Assembly: GCF_900110765.1 (NCBI RefSeq)
Contig: NZ_FOEO01000047.1
Coordinates: 1 to 42,087 of the forward strand
DNA from: Pseudomonas sp. NFACC02
Lineage (GTDB): Bacteria; Pseudomonadota; Gammaproteobacteria; Pseudomonadales; Pseudomonadaceae
DNA: 42,087 nucleotides
Direction: 5' to 3'
In this document: positions 25,327 through 33,096 of the stretch, in pieces
How the letters are laid out: each line of letters starts with the position of its first letter
Position numbering within the stretch: position 1 is the stretch's first letter
Program-made: the position numbers and the translations under genes
Notes under the pieces: generated by a model
Database searches by the model: none
Seen by the model: the letters and a program-made list of their open reading frames with translations, nothing else
Told to the model about the DNA's origin: nothing

Positions 25327-25337
25327 CTAATGAGCCC
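25327..25337 (+). promoter_or_regulatory. CTAATGAGCCC element before acetyl-CoA hydrolase-like gene
   Basis: This 11-mer is identical to the minus-strand sequence at 17293-17303 in the acyl-CoA dehydrogenase/thiolase control region. It lies 56 bp before the ATG at 25393. Possibly a common operator half-site. Confidence 0.3.
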
Positions 25338-25392
25338 TCAATGATCGGGGCCTGTCGTGCTCCGTGACGGGCTCTTTCCACGAGCGCTACAC

Positions 25393-26661
25393 ATGCCTCT
25401 CGAACTCGATCCCGACGCACCCGATTTTTCCGGCCTGATTCGCGCCGGCGCCACTGTCTTGTGGGGACAGGCGAACGCCGAACCCGTTACGTTGAGTCGC
25501 GCGCTCATGGCCCAACGGCACGATTTTCAGCGTCTGCGCGTCATGCTGGGCATCGCCGGAAGCGATACCTGTCGCCCCGAGCACGCCGACGCTGTGGACT
25601 TCTTCGCCTATTGCGGGGCTGGCAGCAATCGCGCGATGGCCGATGCCGGGGTCCTGGACATCATGCCGATCCATTACTCGGAAATGGCGAGCCTGTTGCA
25701 CAGCGGCAAATTGCATATTGATGTGCTGATGTTGCAACTGTCGCCGCCTGACGAACGAGGTCGACACAGCCTGAGCCTGGCAAACGAATACCTCGTTGCC
25801 GCGCTTCAACACGCCAGTGTTGTCATCGGCGAAATCAATGCACAAGCGCCCTGGACTCATGGCGAACGCACGCTGAGCCTGGCGGACCTCGACGCAGTCA
25901 TTTACACGGACTGCAGTCCCCTGACCAGCGCCAATGCCGGTATTCGTCCAGTCGACACAGACATTGCCCGGCACATCGCAACGCTTGTCGAAGATGGCTC
26001 GACCCTGCAGACCGGTATTGGCGCCATTCCCGATGCCGTGCTCAGCGCGCTGACGGACCACCATCACTTAGGCGTTCACTCCGGCAGCATTGGCGACAGT
26101 ACGATGCGCTTGATGCAGCAAGGCGTAATCGACAATTCGCGCAAAACCCGCGATGTCGGCGTCAGCGTCGGCGGTATTCTGATGGGCAGTCAGGCGCTCC
26201 ATCAATTCGCTGACCACAATCCATTGATCCAGTTGCGCTCGACCGCTTACACCCATAATGCTCACGTTCTGGCAAGTCTCGACCGGCTAGTGGCGATCAA
26301 TTCGGCCGTGGAGGTCGACTTGACGGGCCAGATCAATTCGGAGTCTGCCTCTGGGAGCTATCTAGGTGCGGTTGGCGGAGCACTGGATTTCATTCGGGGG
26401 GCGCACCACTCACGAGGTGGCCTGCCGATCATTGCCTTGCCATCGTGTGCCGGATCGAGGAGTCGGATCGTCGCCCGGCTCAGTGGCCCGGTGACCATAC
26501 CGCGCAGCGATGCGGGACTGATCGTCACAGAACACGGCGTCGCCGATCTGCGGGGGCTTACGATCAAACAGCGGGTACGCCGGATGCTCGACATTGCCTC
26601 ACCGCAGCATCGGTCGGAACTCGAACAAGCGTGGTCGACCCATGGGGTAGCGGGTCAATAA
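25393..26661 (+). CDS. Acetyl-CoA hydrolase/transferase family protein (422 aa)
   Basis: A family I CoA transferase of the Cat1 / 4-hydroxybutyrate CoA-transferase type, which exchanges CoA between acetyl-CoA and another carboxylic acid. The predicted catalytic Glu308 is in NSAVEVDLTGQINSES. Other marks are FFAYCGAGSNRAM, LMLQLSPPDERGRHSLS, TLQTGIGAIPDAV and VTEHGVADLRG near the C-terminus. The segment usually reading His-Thr-Glu-Met is HSGSIGDS here, a change next to the CoA channel. The start at 25393 lacks a strong site; an in-frame GTG at 25357 is an alternative. It lies between catC and the convergent catA, with terminators on both sides, so it is probably transcribed alone. It could activate an acid made in the pathway. 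Confidence 0.85.
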   Translation: MPLELDPDAPDFSGLIRAGATVLWGQANAEPVTLSRALMAQRHDFQRLRVMLGIAGSDTCRPEHADAVDFFAYCGAGSNRAMADAGVLDIMPIHYSEMASLLHSGKLHIDVLMLQLSPPDERGRHSLSLANEYLVAALQHASVVIGEINAQAPWTHGERTLSLADLDAVIYTDCSPLTSANAGIRPVDTDIARHIATLVEDGSTLQTGIGAIPDAVLSALTDHHHLGVHSGSIGDSTMRLMQQGVIDNSRKTRDVGVSVGGILMGSQALHQFADHNPLIQLRSTAYTHNAHVLASLDRLVAINSAVEVDLTGQINSESASGSYLGAVGGALDFIRGAHHSRGGLPIIALPSCAGSRSRIVARLSGPVTIPRSDAGLIVTEHGVADLRGLTIKQRVRRMLDIASPQHRSELEQAWSTHGVAGQ

Positions 26662-26696
26662 ATGCTTGCGAAAGAGACCTGGGCGTCCGCGAACGA

Positions 26697-26723
26697 CAAG
26701 GCCCCATCATCGAAGGGGCCTTG
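26697..26723. terminator. Bidirectional hairpin between acetyl-CoA hydrolase-like gene and catA
   Basis: CAAGGCCCC (26697-26705) pairs perfectly with GGGGCCTTG (26715-26723) between two convergent genes. The weak T-tracts on both strands still fit a shared terminator. Confidence 0.65.
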
Positions 26724-26765
26724 TGCACGGGCGCTACGGGGAAAAGATCCGCGGCAATTGAAGCA

Positions 26766-27701
26766 TCACTGCCCCATGCGAGGACGATGACTGCGCTGTT
26801 CATCCTCTGCGCTTTGCGCAACCTGCAGTTGAAAATCGAACGTCAGTTCTGCAAACGGCCGCCCATCGAGCCCACGCGCCCTGGAAGCTTCGCCGCTGTC
26901 GTTGATGAGCGCTTCGCCCACCAAACCTGGGCGGGTGGCATAGGCAAAGTCATCCCAAAGGTAGGCATCACCCGCCAGGTTGATCTGACTCGTCAGGTGG
27001 CGATAACCACTAGCGCAGACGAATACGTGGATGTGCGCCGGACGTTGCCCGTGACGACCGATCGCACTCAGGCATTCTTGCGCTGGACCGTCGGGATCGA
27101 GACCGTATCCGCTCGGGATGATGCTGCGCGCACGATAACGGCCCTCGGTATCTGTTTCGATACGCCGGCGCAGGTTGAACGCCGATTGGCTCTGATCGAA
27201 AAATGAATAGGTGCCCTTGGTGTTCGCGTGCCATAGGTCAACGACCGCACCCGCGATGGGCCTGCCAGCCGGGTCACGTACCACACCTTCGATGAACAGC
27301 GGCGTGGCAACGTCGTCTTCACTTCCGTCGTCCATGCGCGCCTCACCCTTGCTCAAGGGCGCGTTCGCCACGTAGAGCGGGCCTTCGATGGTTCTCGGCG
27401 TACCGCCCGTGAGACCCGCCTGCGCATCCTTGGCGTCCTGCAGCAGATCGATGAAGTGCTCCAGACTCAGGCCGGGCAGTAACAAGCCAAACTCGGTGTG
27501 TTTGCCGACACGGTTCATCAGGTCAACCGCAATCCAGAATTCGTCCTCGGTGACTTCAAGGTCTTCGATGACCTTGGCGGCATCGGTGATCAGACGAAGC
27601 ATAATTTGCTTGAGGCGGGGGCTGCCCTGGTCGTTGTTGAAGCCGGCGGCTTCCTTGAAGAGCGCCTGAACCTCGAGCGTGTGGCTGATTTTTACGGTCA
27701 T
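26766..27701 (-). CDS. catA: Catechol 1,2-dioxygenase
   Basis: An intradiol ring-cleavage dioxygenase (311 aa) that opens catechol to cis,cis-muconate using non-haem Fe(III). The four iron ligands are visible: Tyr165 (KGTYSFFD), Tyr199 (PSGYGLDPDG), His223 and His225 (RPAHIHVFV). The N-terminal helical linker domain (residues 1-100) is that of catechol 1,2-dioxygenases, and EGPLYVANAP precedes the catalytic domain. Length is the usual one for CatA. It is the second gene of a leftward catB-catA pair with a 38-bp gap. It may accept substituted catechols to some degree. The family assignment is firm. Confidence 0.96.
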   Translation of the reverse strand: MTVKISHTLEVQALFKEAAGFNNDQGSPRLKQIMLRLITDAAKVIEDLEVTEDEFWIAVDLMNRVGKHTEFGLLLPGLSLEHFIDLLQDAKDAQAGLTGGTPRTIEGPLYVANAPLSKGEARMDDGSEDDVATPLFIEGVVRDPAGRPIAGAVVDLWHANTKGTYSFFDQSQSAFNLRRRIETDTEGRYRARSIIPSGYGLDPDGPAQECLSAIGRHGQRPAHIHVFVCASGYRHLTSQINLAGDAYLWDDFAYATRPGLVGEALINDSGEASRARGLDGRPFAELTFDFQLQVAQSAEDEQRSHRPRMGQ

Positions 27702-27739
27702 GTTTCGATACCTCGTTTTTATTGTAGGGGCGGCGTTCG

Positions 27740-28861
27740 TTACGGGCGACGGAACCGCGCCAGGCGGTCTTCGTCCAGACTCAGGCCAAGGCCCGGTGTG
27801 TTGGGAACGTGCAGTTCAAAGTCACGGTAGACGGGCGGTTCGGTGACAATTTCTTCGGTCAGTAGGAGAGGGCCAAACAGCTCGGTCCCCCACAGCAATT
27901 TCTTTAGAGTAAGAAAGGCATGGGCCGAGGCGAGCGTTCCAATGGTGCCCTCCAGCATCGTTGCTCCATAGAGCGAAATGCCCGCCGCCTCTGCGATCTG
28001 GGCAGTGCGCAAGACAGCGCGCGGCCCTCCATTTTTAGCAATCTTCAACGCGAAAACGCTGGCTGCTCCGTCGGCCGCCAGACTGAAAGCATCTTCAACC
28101 GACTCGATGGATTCATCGGCCATGATCGGCGTGGGGCTGCGCTGATTGAGCCGAACCTGACCAGGGCGATTGATCCGCGAGAGGGGCTGTTCAATCAAGT
28201 CGATGCCGTTGTCACCCAGCACCTGGCAACCGCGAATCGCCTGTGATTCGTCCCAGTACTGATTAACGTCCACGCGCACGCTGGCGCGGTCGCCCAGTGC
28301 ACGCTTGATCGCCACCACGTGTTTGAGGTCTTGCTCAAGCGGATTCGCCCCGATTTTCACTTTAAAAATGCGATGGCGACGCTGATCGAGCCGATTTTCC
28401 GCCTCGGCGATATCTTTGGCCGTATCGCCACTGGCGAGGACCCAACCCACCTCGACGCTGTCACGCATGCGGCCTCCCAACAACTCACTGACCGCCAAAC
28501 CACGTCGTTTGCCCAATGCGTCGAGAAGCGCCGTTTCCAGCCCGGACTTGGCAAACGTATTGCCTTTGGCGACTCGATCCAGGCATTGCATGGCGGCGTT
28601 GACGTTGTCGGCGTCCATGCCCACCAGAGCAGGCGCCAGATGCGTGTCGATGTTCGCCTTGATGCTTTCCGGGCTCTCATACGCATAAGAGAGTCCGCCT
28701 ACGGTGGTCGACTCACCCAGACCTTCCACCCCATCGCTGCACCGCAGACGGATGATGACCAGGGTCTGTTGCGAGATCGTGTGCATGGCCAGTTTGTGCG
28801 GGCGCAGGGTGGGCAGATCGACGAGGATTGCTTCGATGCTTTCGATGGTTGCAGAGGTCAT
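27740..28861 (-). CDS. catB: Muconate cycloisomerase
   Basis: A muconate lactonizing enzyme of the enolase superfamily (373 aa) that converts cis,cis-muconate to (+)-muconolactone with Mn2+/Mg2+. All catalytic positions of P. putida CatB are present at the same numbers: Lys167 and Lys169 (FKVKIGANP), metal ligands Asp198, Glu224 and Asp249, and Lys273 (ALKIAKNGG). The start MTSATIE at 28861 matches the P. putida protein; an ATG four codons upstream is less likely. Sequence is close to CatB throughout, so chloromuconate specialisation is not indicated. It leads the catB-catA pair. No catR gene lies beside it, unlike the usual arrangement; NahR or an outside CatR would have to control it. Confidence 0.96.
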   Translation of the reverse strand: MTSATIESIEAILVDLPTLRPHKLAMHTISQQTLVIIRLRCSDGVEGLGESTTVGGLSYAYESPESIKANIDTHLAPALVGMDADNVNAAMQCLDRVAKGNTFAKSGLETALLDALGKRRGLAVSELLGGRMRDSVEVGWVLASGDTAKDIAEAENRLDQRRHRIFKVKIGANPLEQDLKHVVAIKRALGDRASVRVDVNQYWDESQAIRGCQVLGDNGIDLIEQPLSRINRPGQVRLNQRSPTPIMADESIESVEDAFSLAADGAASVFALKIAKNGGPRAVLRTAQIAEAAGISLYGATMLEGTIGTLASAHAFLTLKKLLWGTELFGPLLLTEEIVTEPPVYRDFELHVPNTPGLGLSLDEDRLARFRRP

Positions 28862-29172
28862 TGTCGGTTCCATAGCCAAGGTACAACGGCAAGTCGAGGA
28901 GACAGCGTTCAAAGGTCAGGCGACTGCACCCAAAGCCTCGGGTCGAGGCCTTCTCGCGTCTGGGAAACCTGGTGTAGCTGCAGGTGCGCTGTGCTGCGGT
29001 AGCGAATACTTTCTCCAGCGGGGCGTGAGCGCAGGAGGAGGCGAGACAGGTTCAAGCGGGCCCGATCGAGCAGAACAGGAAGGTCAATGTGCCGCATGGG
29101 AGGGAGACTCTTTTCGTTTTTATTGAGCCGAGGGCGCGATCGTGGCGCGCCCTCGGGGACAGCCCCAGCCGG
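28862..29172. promoter_or_regulatory. 311-bp catB upstream region, no gene
   Basis: The space between nahG (ends 29173) and catB (starts 28861), both leftward. It must hold the catB promoter unless nahG reads through. Reading leftward, AGTATTC occurs at 29010-29004, also present in the nahG/nahR region at 30580-30574. A strong hairpin lies at 29128-29156. No convincing coding frame is seen. Confidence 0.4.
29128..29156. terminator. 11-bp perfect hairpin downstream of nahG
   Basis: CCGAGGGCGCG (29128-29138) pairs with CGCGCCCTCGG (29146-29156), starting 17 bp past the nahG stop on the minus strand. No U-tract follows in the nahG direction (A-rich instead), so it may protect the 3' end or give partial termination. 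Confidence 0.5.
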
Positions 29173-30474
29173 TCAGGACGCGGCCAGTTGGTGCTCCCAA
29201 CCGAGTCGCGCGTGCGCCTCGGCGACATCGGTTGCGGGGTCGTGCTGCCAGAGCCAGTCGAAACGGGTCTCCAGCTTTGCCGCCAGTACCTTTTCGTCCG
29301 CGGCGGCCTCCGGATCGCGCATTTCGTACAGCTCGCCTGCCTGAGTAGACGTGCGCTGAACTTTGCATGCGCGTGGACGGCGCAATGCGTCGTAGCTCGC
29401 CAGAACAGCGTCGAGGTTTTCCGGGGTCAGACGTGGATCACCCAGCAAACGCGCGAGGAAATACGCGTCTTCCAACCCTTGGCCGGCGCCAGCGCCCTGA
29501 TGCGGCAACATGGCATGGGCTGCATCGCCGATGAGGACCACCCGGTTGTGGACATAACCGGGCAATTCAGCGAGGTCGTGCAGCGCCCAATAGGTCGGCT
29601 CTACAATGCATTCGAGCAAGGTGCGAGCGGCTTCACCCCAACCCGAGAAATCGTTCAGCATCTGGGCCTGAGTGGTTTTACGCACCCAAGGCTCCGTGGC
29701 GGGCCACTGCGGCGAATCGGTGGAGCGGTCGGAGAGGAAAGCCACCACGTTAATGATGCGGCCTTTTTTGACCGGGAACGTGAGGATGTGACCGTCTTTG
29801 GCCAGGTACATTTGTGGGACGTCTACGAGGTGAGTGTCCAGCCCCTTGGCACGATATGCCTCTCGCAAAGTCTCGCTGTCGATCATGCCGCGATAAGCAC
29901 AGGTACCCGTGAAGCGAGGTTCAGCCGGTTCCGCACCAATGCCCTTGAGTACGTGGTTACGAATCACCGACTTTACACCGTCTGCGGCGATCAACAGGTC
30001 GCACCGGTAGTCAGTACCGTCGGCGAACATCACGCGGGCTTCGTTGCCATTCTGTTCGACCCCGACGGCGCGTTTGTCGAACTGGGCGATGCCGGCGGGC
30101 AGGTGTGTGGTGAGAACATCCAGAAAGTCCGCGCGATGCACAGACGATTGTCCTACACCTGGCATCAGGGTAGTTGCAAGGTGTCTGGCTTCGCCTTCAC
30201 CGTAGCGCCATTCGAACCAGACATCGTCCCAAGGAGCAGGGGTGCGGTCTTCGACTTTACGGTAGGCGTCACCAATGCCCAGACCGTCCAGCGCCCGTAC
30301 CGAGTTGGCGCCGAAAGCGACACCGGCGCCGACCTCGCCGAAGGCGGGTGCCGCTTCGAACAACTGGATATCAAGGTTGCCGTTGCGTGCAAGGTCCAGG
30401 GCGAGAGCGACGCCCGATATGCCTCCGCCAACGATGCCGACACGCAAGACAGGTTTGGAGCTGTGATTAGACAT
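29173..30474 (-). CDS. nahG: Salicylate 1-monooxygenase (salicylate hydroxylase)
   Basis: A single-component FAD monooxygenase (433 aa) that uses NADH and O2 to decarboxylate and hydroxylate salicylate to catechol. The FAD-binding motif GIVGGGISG starts at about residue 13; the LLIAADGVKS DG motif and VVLIGDAAHAMLPHQGAGAG GD motif are intact. Long blocks match NahG: LFEAAPAFGEVGAGV, GVGQSSVHRADF, CAYRGMIDS, HLVDVPQMYL and RPRACKVQ. The start MSNHSSK at 30474 is chosen to match family length; ATGs up to 30516 are in frame. It diverges from nahR across 148 bp containing NahR-box-like sequence. Its product feeds catA directly. The long opposite-strand frame over this gene is an artefact of codon bias. 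Confidence 0.95.
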   Translation of the reverse strand: MSNHSSKPVLRVGIVGGGISGVALALDLARNGNLDIQLFEAAPAFGEVGAGVAFGANSVRALDGLGIGDAYRKVEDRTPAPWDDVWFEWRYGEGEARHLATTLMPGVGQSSVHRADFLDVLTTHLPAGIAQFDKRAVGVEQNGNEARVMFADGTDYRCDLLIAADGVKSVIRNHVLKGIGAEPAEPRFTGTCAYRGMIDSETLREAYRAKGLDTHLVDVPQMYLAKDGHILTFPVKKGRIINVVAFLSDRSTDSPQWPATEPWVRKTTQAQMLNDFSGWGEAARTLLECIVEPTYWALHDLAELPGYVHNRVVLIGDAAHAMLPHQGAGAGQGLEDAYFLARLLGDPRLTPENLDAVLASYDALRRPRACKVQRTSTQAGELYEMRDPEAAADEKVLAAKLETRFDWLWQHDPATDVAEAHARLGWEHQLAAS

Positions 30475-30550
30475 TGCAGTTACCCATGCAGAAATTCTTG
30501 TTGTGGAATTCATCATGGGTTTGCCACTGACATTGATAAATGCAGTGATC

Positions 30551-30568
30551 GATATAACGGATATAACG
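30551..30568. repeat. Tandem 9-bp direct repeat in nahG/nahR promoter region
   Basis: GATATAACG is repeated exactly twice without a spacer. It overlaps the edge of the NahR-box-like site and may be part of the regulator-binding or promoter region. Confidence 0.6.
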
Positions 30569-30577
30569 ACGATGAAT
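30563..30577 (-). promoter_or_regulatory. NahR-box-like site for nahG
   Basis: Read leftward, ATTCATCGTCGTTAT keeps ATTCA and the T-x-AT tail of the NahR box as I recall it (ATTCACGCT-N2-TGAT). It lies 89 bp upstream of the nahG start, a sensible distance for a site centred near -60. Confidence 0.5.
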
Positions 30578-30592
30578 ACTACTCTGGAGTAT
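30576..30592. promoter_or_regulatory. Inverted repeat near nahR start
   Basis: ATACT-ACTCTGG-AGTAT, 5-bp perfect arms, abutting the NahR-box-like site and 30 bp before nahR. A candidate autoregulatory site. Confidence 0.4.
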
Positions 30593-30622
30593 GCTCAGGA
30601 CTCGCAGTCAGGACGATGATCG

Positions 30623-31528
30623 ATGGAATTGCATGACCTGGACATGAACCTTCTCGTGGTGTTTAACCAACTGCTGCTTGACAGGCGTGTCTCCACTGCA
30701 GCGGAGAGTCTGGGGTTGACCCAGCCCGCAGTGAGCAACTCCCTCAAGCGGCTGCGGACGATTCTTGGCGACGAGCTCTTTGTGCGGACGTATCACGGCA
30801 TGCAGCCTACGCCTTATGCCGAGCAACTGGCCGGGCCTGTCTTGCAGGCCATGGATACCTTGCGCGATGCCCTGAGTCGCGGCAACACGTTCGATCCTTC
30901 GTCCAGCACGCGTACGTTCAAGGTGGTGATGACCGATATCGGCGAGATCCACCTGATTCCTCGATTGATGGATGAGCTGGCCCGCGTGGCGCCAGGCTGT
31001 GTGATCAGTACCGTGCGTGAAAGCCAGATGGGATTGAATGAAGACCTTCAAAACGGCACGGTCGATCTGGCGATCGGCTTGATTCCGCAACTTCGCGCAG
31101 GCTTCTTTCAGCGGCGATTGATGCGTCAGCACTATGTTTGCCTGTGCCGCAAGGATCATCCTGCAACTCGCCAGCCCTTCTCCCTGGAACAGTTCAGTGC
31201 CTACGACCATGTGCGGGTGGTGGCGGCCAACACCGGGCATGGGGAAGCGGATGTGCTGATGACGCGCCTGGGCATCAAGCGTTCGATACGTTTGGAGGTG
31301 CCACATTTCACTGCGGTGGGTCACATCCTGGAGCGCACCGACCTGCTGGCCACTGTGCCCGAGCGATTTGCCTCGGTCAGCCAGAAGCACTTCGGCCTGA
31401 CGACGCTGCCGCACCCCGTACCCTTTCCCGAATTTTCGGTGAACATGCTGTGGCATGCCCGGTATCACCGGGATCCGGCCAATCGCTGGCTGAGACAGCT
31501 GCTGTTCGATCTGTTCTCTGAGGCATGA
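30623..31528 (+). CDS. nahR: LysR-family activator of salicylate catabolism (NahR/SalR type)
   Basis: A LysR regulator (301 aa) strongly resembling NahR of naphthalene plasmids. It has MELHDLDMNLLVVFNQLL at the N-terminus, the QPAVSNSLKRLR recognition helix, MTDIGEIHLIPRLMD, LQNGTVDLAIGL, RRLMRQHYVCLCRKDHP, EVPHFTAVGHILERTDLLATVP and the C-terminal LWHARYHRDPANRWLRQL. NahR binds salicylate and activates nah and sal promoters; the same is expected for nahG here, which is divergent with 148 bp between starts. Possible further targets are catB-catA and the downstream ring-cleavage operon. The full-length HTH (about residues 6-65) and effector domain are intact. Confidence 0.92.
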   Translation: MELHDLDMNLLVVFNQLLLDRRVSTAAESLGLTQPAVSNSLKRLRTILGDELFVRTYHGMQPTPYAEQLAGPVLQAMDTLRDALSRGNTFDPSSSTRTFKVVMTDIGEIHLIPRLMDELARVAPGCVISTVRESQMGLNEDLQNGTVDLAIGLIPQLRAGFFQRRLMRQHYVCLCRKDHPATRQPFSLEQFSAYDHVRVVAANTGHGEADVLMTRLGIKRSIRLEVPHFTAVGHILERTDLLATVPERFASVSQKHFGLTTLPHPVPFPEFSVNMLWHARYHRDPANRWLRQLLFDLFSEA

Positions 31529-31845
31529 AGGTCCCATGACCCTGCCAAGGTCGTTTTTTCCAGGCGCGCTCAAGGCCTGCCGCCTCTGATTCCCTGCTTG
31601 GCTCTCCTCGCGCGCACTGCTCCTCTCCTTGAACCGCCGTCATTTTCTCTGCTGCCTCGGACGCCCTGCGCTTGCGCAACTCGAAGATGGAACGCAGTCC
31701 TATCCCACCTCGTGTACCTCCTATCAGTTTCACAACTACTTATGAATCACTGTGGCTGTTTGTTCTTGGCGAAGGCGGGGCCTAACGTAGCGACCAACAA
31801 GGCCTGCGTACATGCACGTCACAATAACAACAAGAGAACATCCCA
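31529..31845. other. 317-bp intergenic stretch after nahR, no gene
   Basis: Lies between nahR and the next rightward gene. A weak GACC/GGTC stem followed by TTTTTT around 31540-31559 may end nahR transcription. The promoter of the 31846-36499 operon should be in the right half, but I see no clear dyad. Codon patterns do not suggest a gene. Confidence 0.4.
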
Positions 31846-32721
31846 ATGTCTTCTATCACCATCGGTATGGTGGGGATCGGCCAACTCGGGCTTCCCATCG
31901 CTAGAAATTTGCTTGTCGCAGGGTTCCGCGTGGTGGGCTATCGCCGTCGTGACCGCGCCGCGTTCGTTGACCTCGGAGGGATTGCCCTAGCGTCACCGGC
32001 AGAGGTCGCCCTGCAATCCGACTTTATCCTGACCTGTCTGCCCGGCGAAGCCTCTCAACTGGAGATCATGGAGGGACCCGACGGGCTCCTGTCTGCACTG
32101 CGACCCGGTCACACCGTGATCGAAATGGGCACCTACCAGCGCAGCTTCAAGCAAGCGATGGCGCAGCGCATCGAAAGCAAAGGAGCCCGGGTGCTCGAAG
32201 CGGAGGTCAGCGGATCGCCACCTCTGGTGCTGGCGCGCAAGGCTTCGCTCTTTCTCGGTGGCGACGAGTCACTGATCCAGGACTGCCAGCCCGTGCTCAG
32301 CGCCATCGCCGATATCCAGTTCCGGATAGGGGAGTTCGGCTGTGCGGTGGCCATGAAACTGATTGCTAACTATTTGCTGACCATTCACACCCTGGCCGCT
32401 GCCGAAGCATTGAATCTCGGCGTCAAGGCGGGCTTCAGCGCCGACAAGGTGGTTGAAGTCATTAGCAAAAGTGCAGGCAATTCAATGATGTTCACGGTGC
32501 GCGCACCAATGATGGCGGCCCGCGCATTCAAGCCGGCCCCGGGCCCACTGGTCACCCTCGAAAAATACCTGGAAATGGCGGGCGAGCTCTCGGAGCGTCT
32601 GGGCTGCGCGTCGCCGCTGTTCGATGTCGCGCAATCCTATTTCAAGCGTGCCCGCGAGTTGGGCATGGATGAGGAAGACATTTCGGCGGTGATCAAGCTC
32701 ATCGAAGCCGATTCGAAATGA
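31846..32721 (+). CDS. 3-Hydroxyisobutyrate dehydrogenase-like NAD(P) oxidoreductase (291 aa)
   Basis: A beta-hydroxyacid dehydrogenase family enzyme. The N-terminal Rossmann domain has GMVGIGQLGLPIARNL (residues 7-22), then CLPGE and the substrate motif EVSGSPP (around Ser122-Gly123, canonical form Asp-Ala-Pro-Val-Ser-Gly-Gly). The all-helical C-terminal domain begins with Lys171 in MKLIANYLL, the family's catalytic lysine, and Asn175 follows. Both catalytic elements are intact although the substrate loop differs (SPP instead of a Gly pair). After GYRRRD, the Arg-rich second strand suggests NADP. It is the first gene of the ring-cleavage operon, preceded by AAGAGAA. It probably oxidises or reduces a hydroxy-acid intermediate; the substrate is unknown. 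Confidence 0.88.
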   Translation: MSSITIGMVGIGQLGLPIARNLLVAGFRVVGYRRRDRAAFVDLGGIALASPAEVALQSDFILTCLPGEASQLEIMEGPDGLLSALRPGHTVIEMGTYQRSFKQAMAQRIESKGARVLEAEVSGSPPLVLARKASLFLGGDESLIQDCQPVLSAIADIQFRIGEFGCAVAMKLIANYLLTIHTLAAAEALNLGVKAGFSADKVVEVISKSAGNSMMFTVRAPMMAARAFKPAPGPLVTLEKYLEMAGELSERLGCASPLFDVAQSYFKRARELGMDEEDISAVIKLIEADSK

Positions 32722-32769
32722 TTTGACCTAAACCCTTTTCGTGTACGTCCCCCTACAAGAGAGAACGAC

Positions 32770-33084
32770 ATGCTTATCGAGCAACGGACCTATTACCTGA
32801 AGCCTGGCGCCCTGCATGACTTCCTGCGCATCTACGAGGAAGAAGGCCTTCGGTTGCAAAGCGAAGCGTGGGGCAACCTCATCGCTTACCTGAAGCCCGA
32901 GACCGGCGACGTCAACCGCGTCATCCACCTTTGGGGCTTTTCCAGTTTCGAGGATCGCGCCCAGCGTCGTGCGGTGCTGTCGGGCAATCCAAAGTGGCGC
33001 GAATTCCTCGGCAAAGCCGGGCACCTGGTTACCGCCCAACATGCCGAGCTGTTGAGCGGCGCACCGTTTTCTCCGATCAAGTAA
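32770..33084 (+). CDS. NIPSNAP family protein (104 aa)
   Basis: A small NIPSNAP-domain protein of the dimeric alpha-beta barrel fold. It has the opening LIEQRTYYLKPGALHDFLRIY (residues 2-22), a central GNLIAYLKPETGDVNRVIHLWGFSS strand pair with His-Leu-Trp, then RRAVLSGNPKWREFLGK and a short tail. Members are often found in aromatic and polyketide catabolic operons without an assigned reaction. The start has an AGAGAG site. It lies 48 bp after the dehydrogenase and 12 bp before the extradiol-type dioxygenase gene, so it is clearly part of the operon. Possible roles are isomerase or product-binding partner. Confidence 0.85.
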   Translation: MLIEQRTYYLKPGALHDFLRIYEEEGLRLQSEAWGNLIAYLKPETGDVNRVIHLWGFSSFEDRAQRRAVLSGNPKWREFLGKAGHLVTAQHAELLSGAPFSPIK

Positions 33085-33096
33085 GGGGACACGTTC

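Noticed and set aside
26445..27206. A 253-codon plus-strand frame spanning the end of the acetyl-CoA hydrolase-like gene and catA
   Set aside because: It crosses a likely terminator and runs antisense to catA; no domain.
29089..30636. A 515-codon frame on the plus strand opposite nahG
   Set aside because: It lies antisense over a strongly recognised salicylate hydroxylase, lacks family features and good codon patterns, and is expected from high G+C third-position bias.
30608..31573. A 321-codon minus-strand frame opposite nahR
   Set aside because: Shadow of nahR, which is recognised along its whole length.
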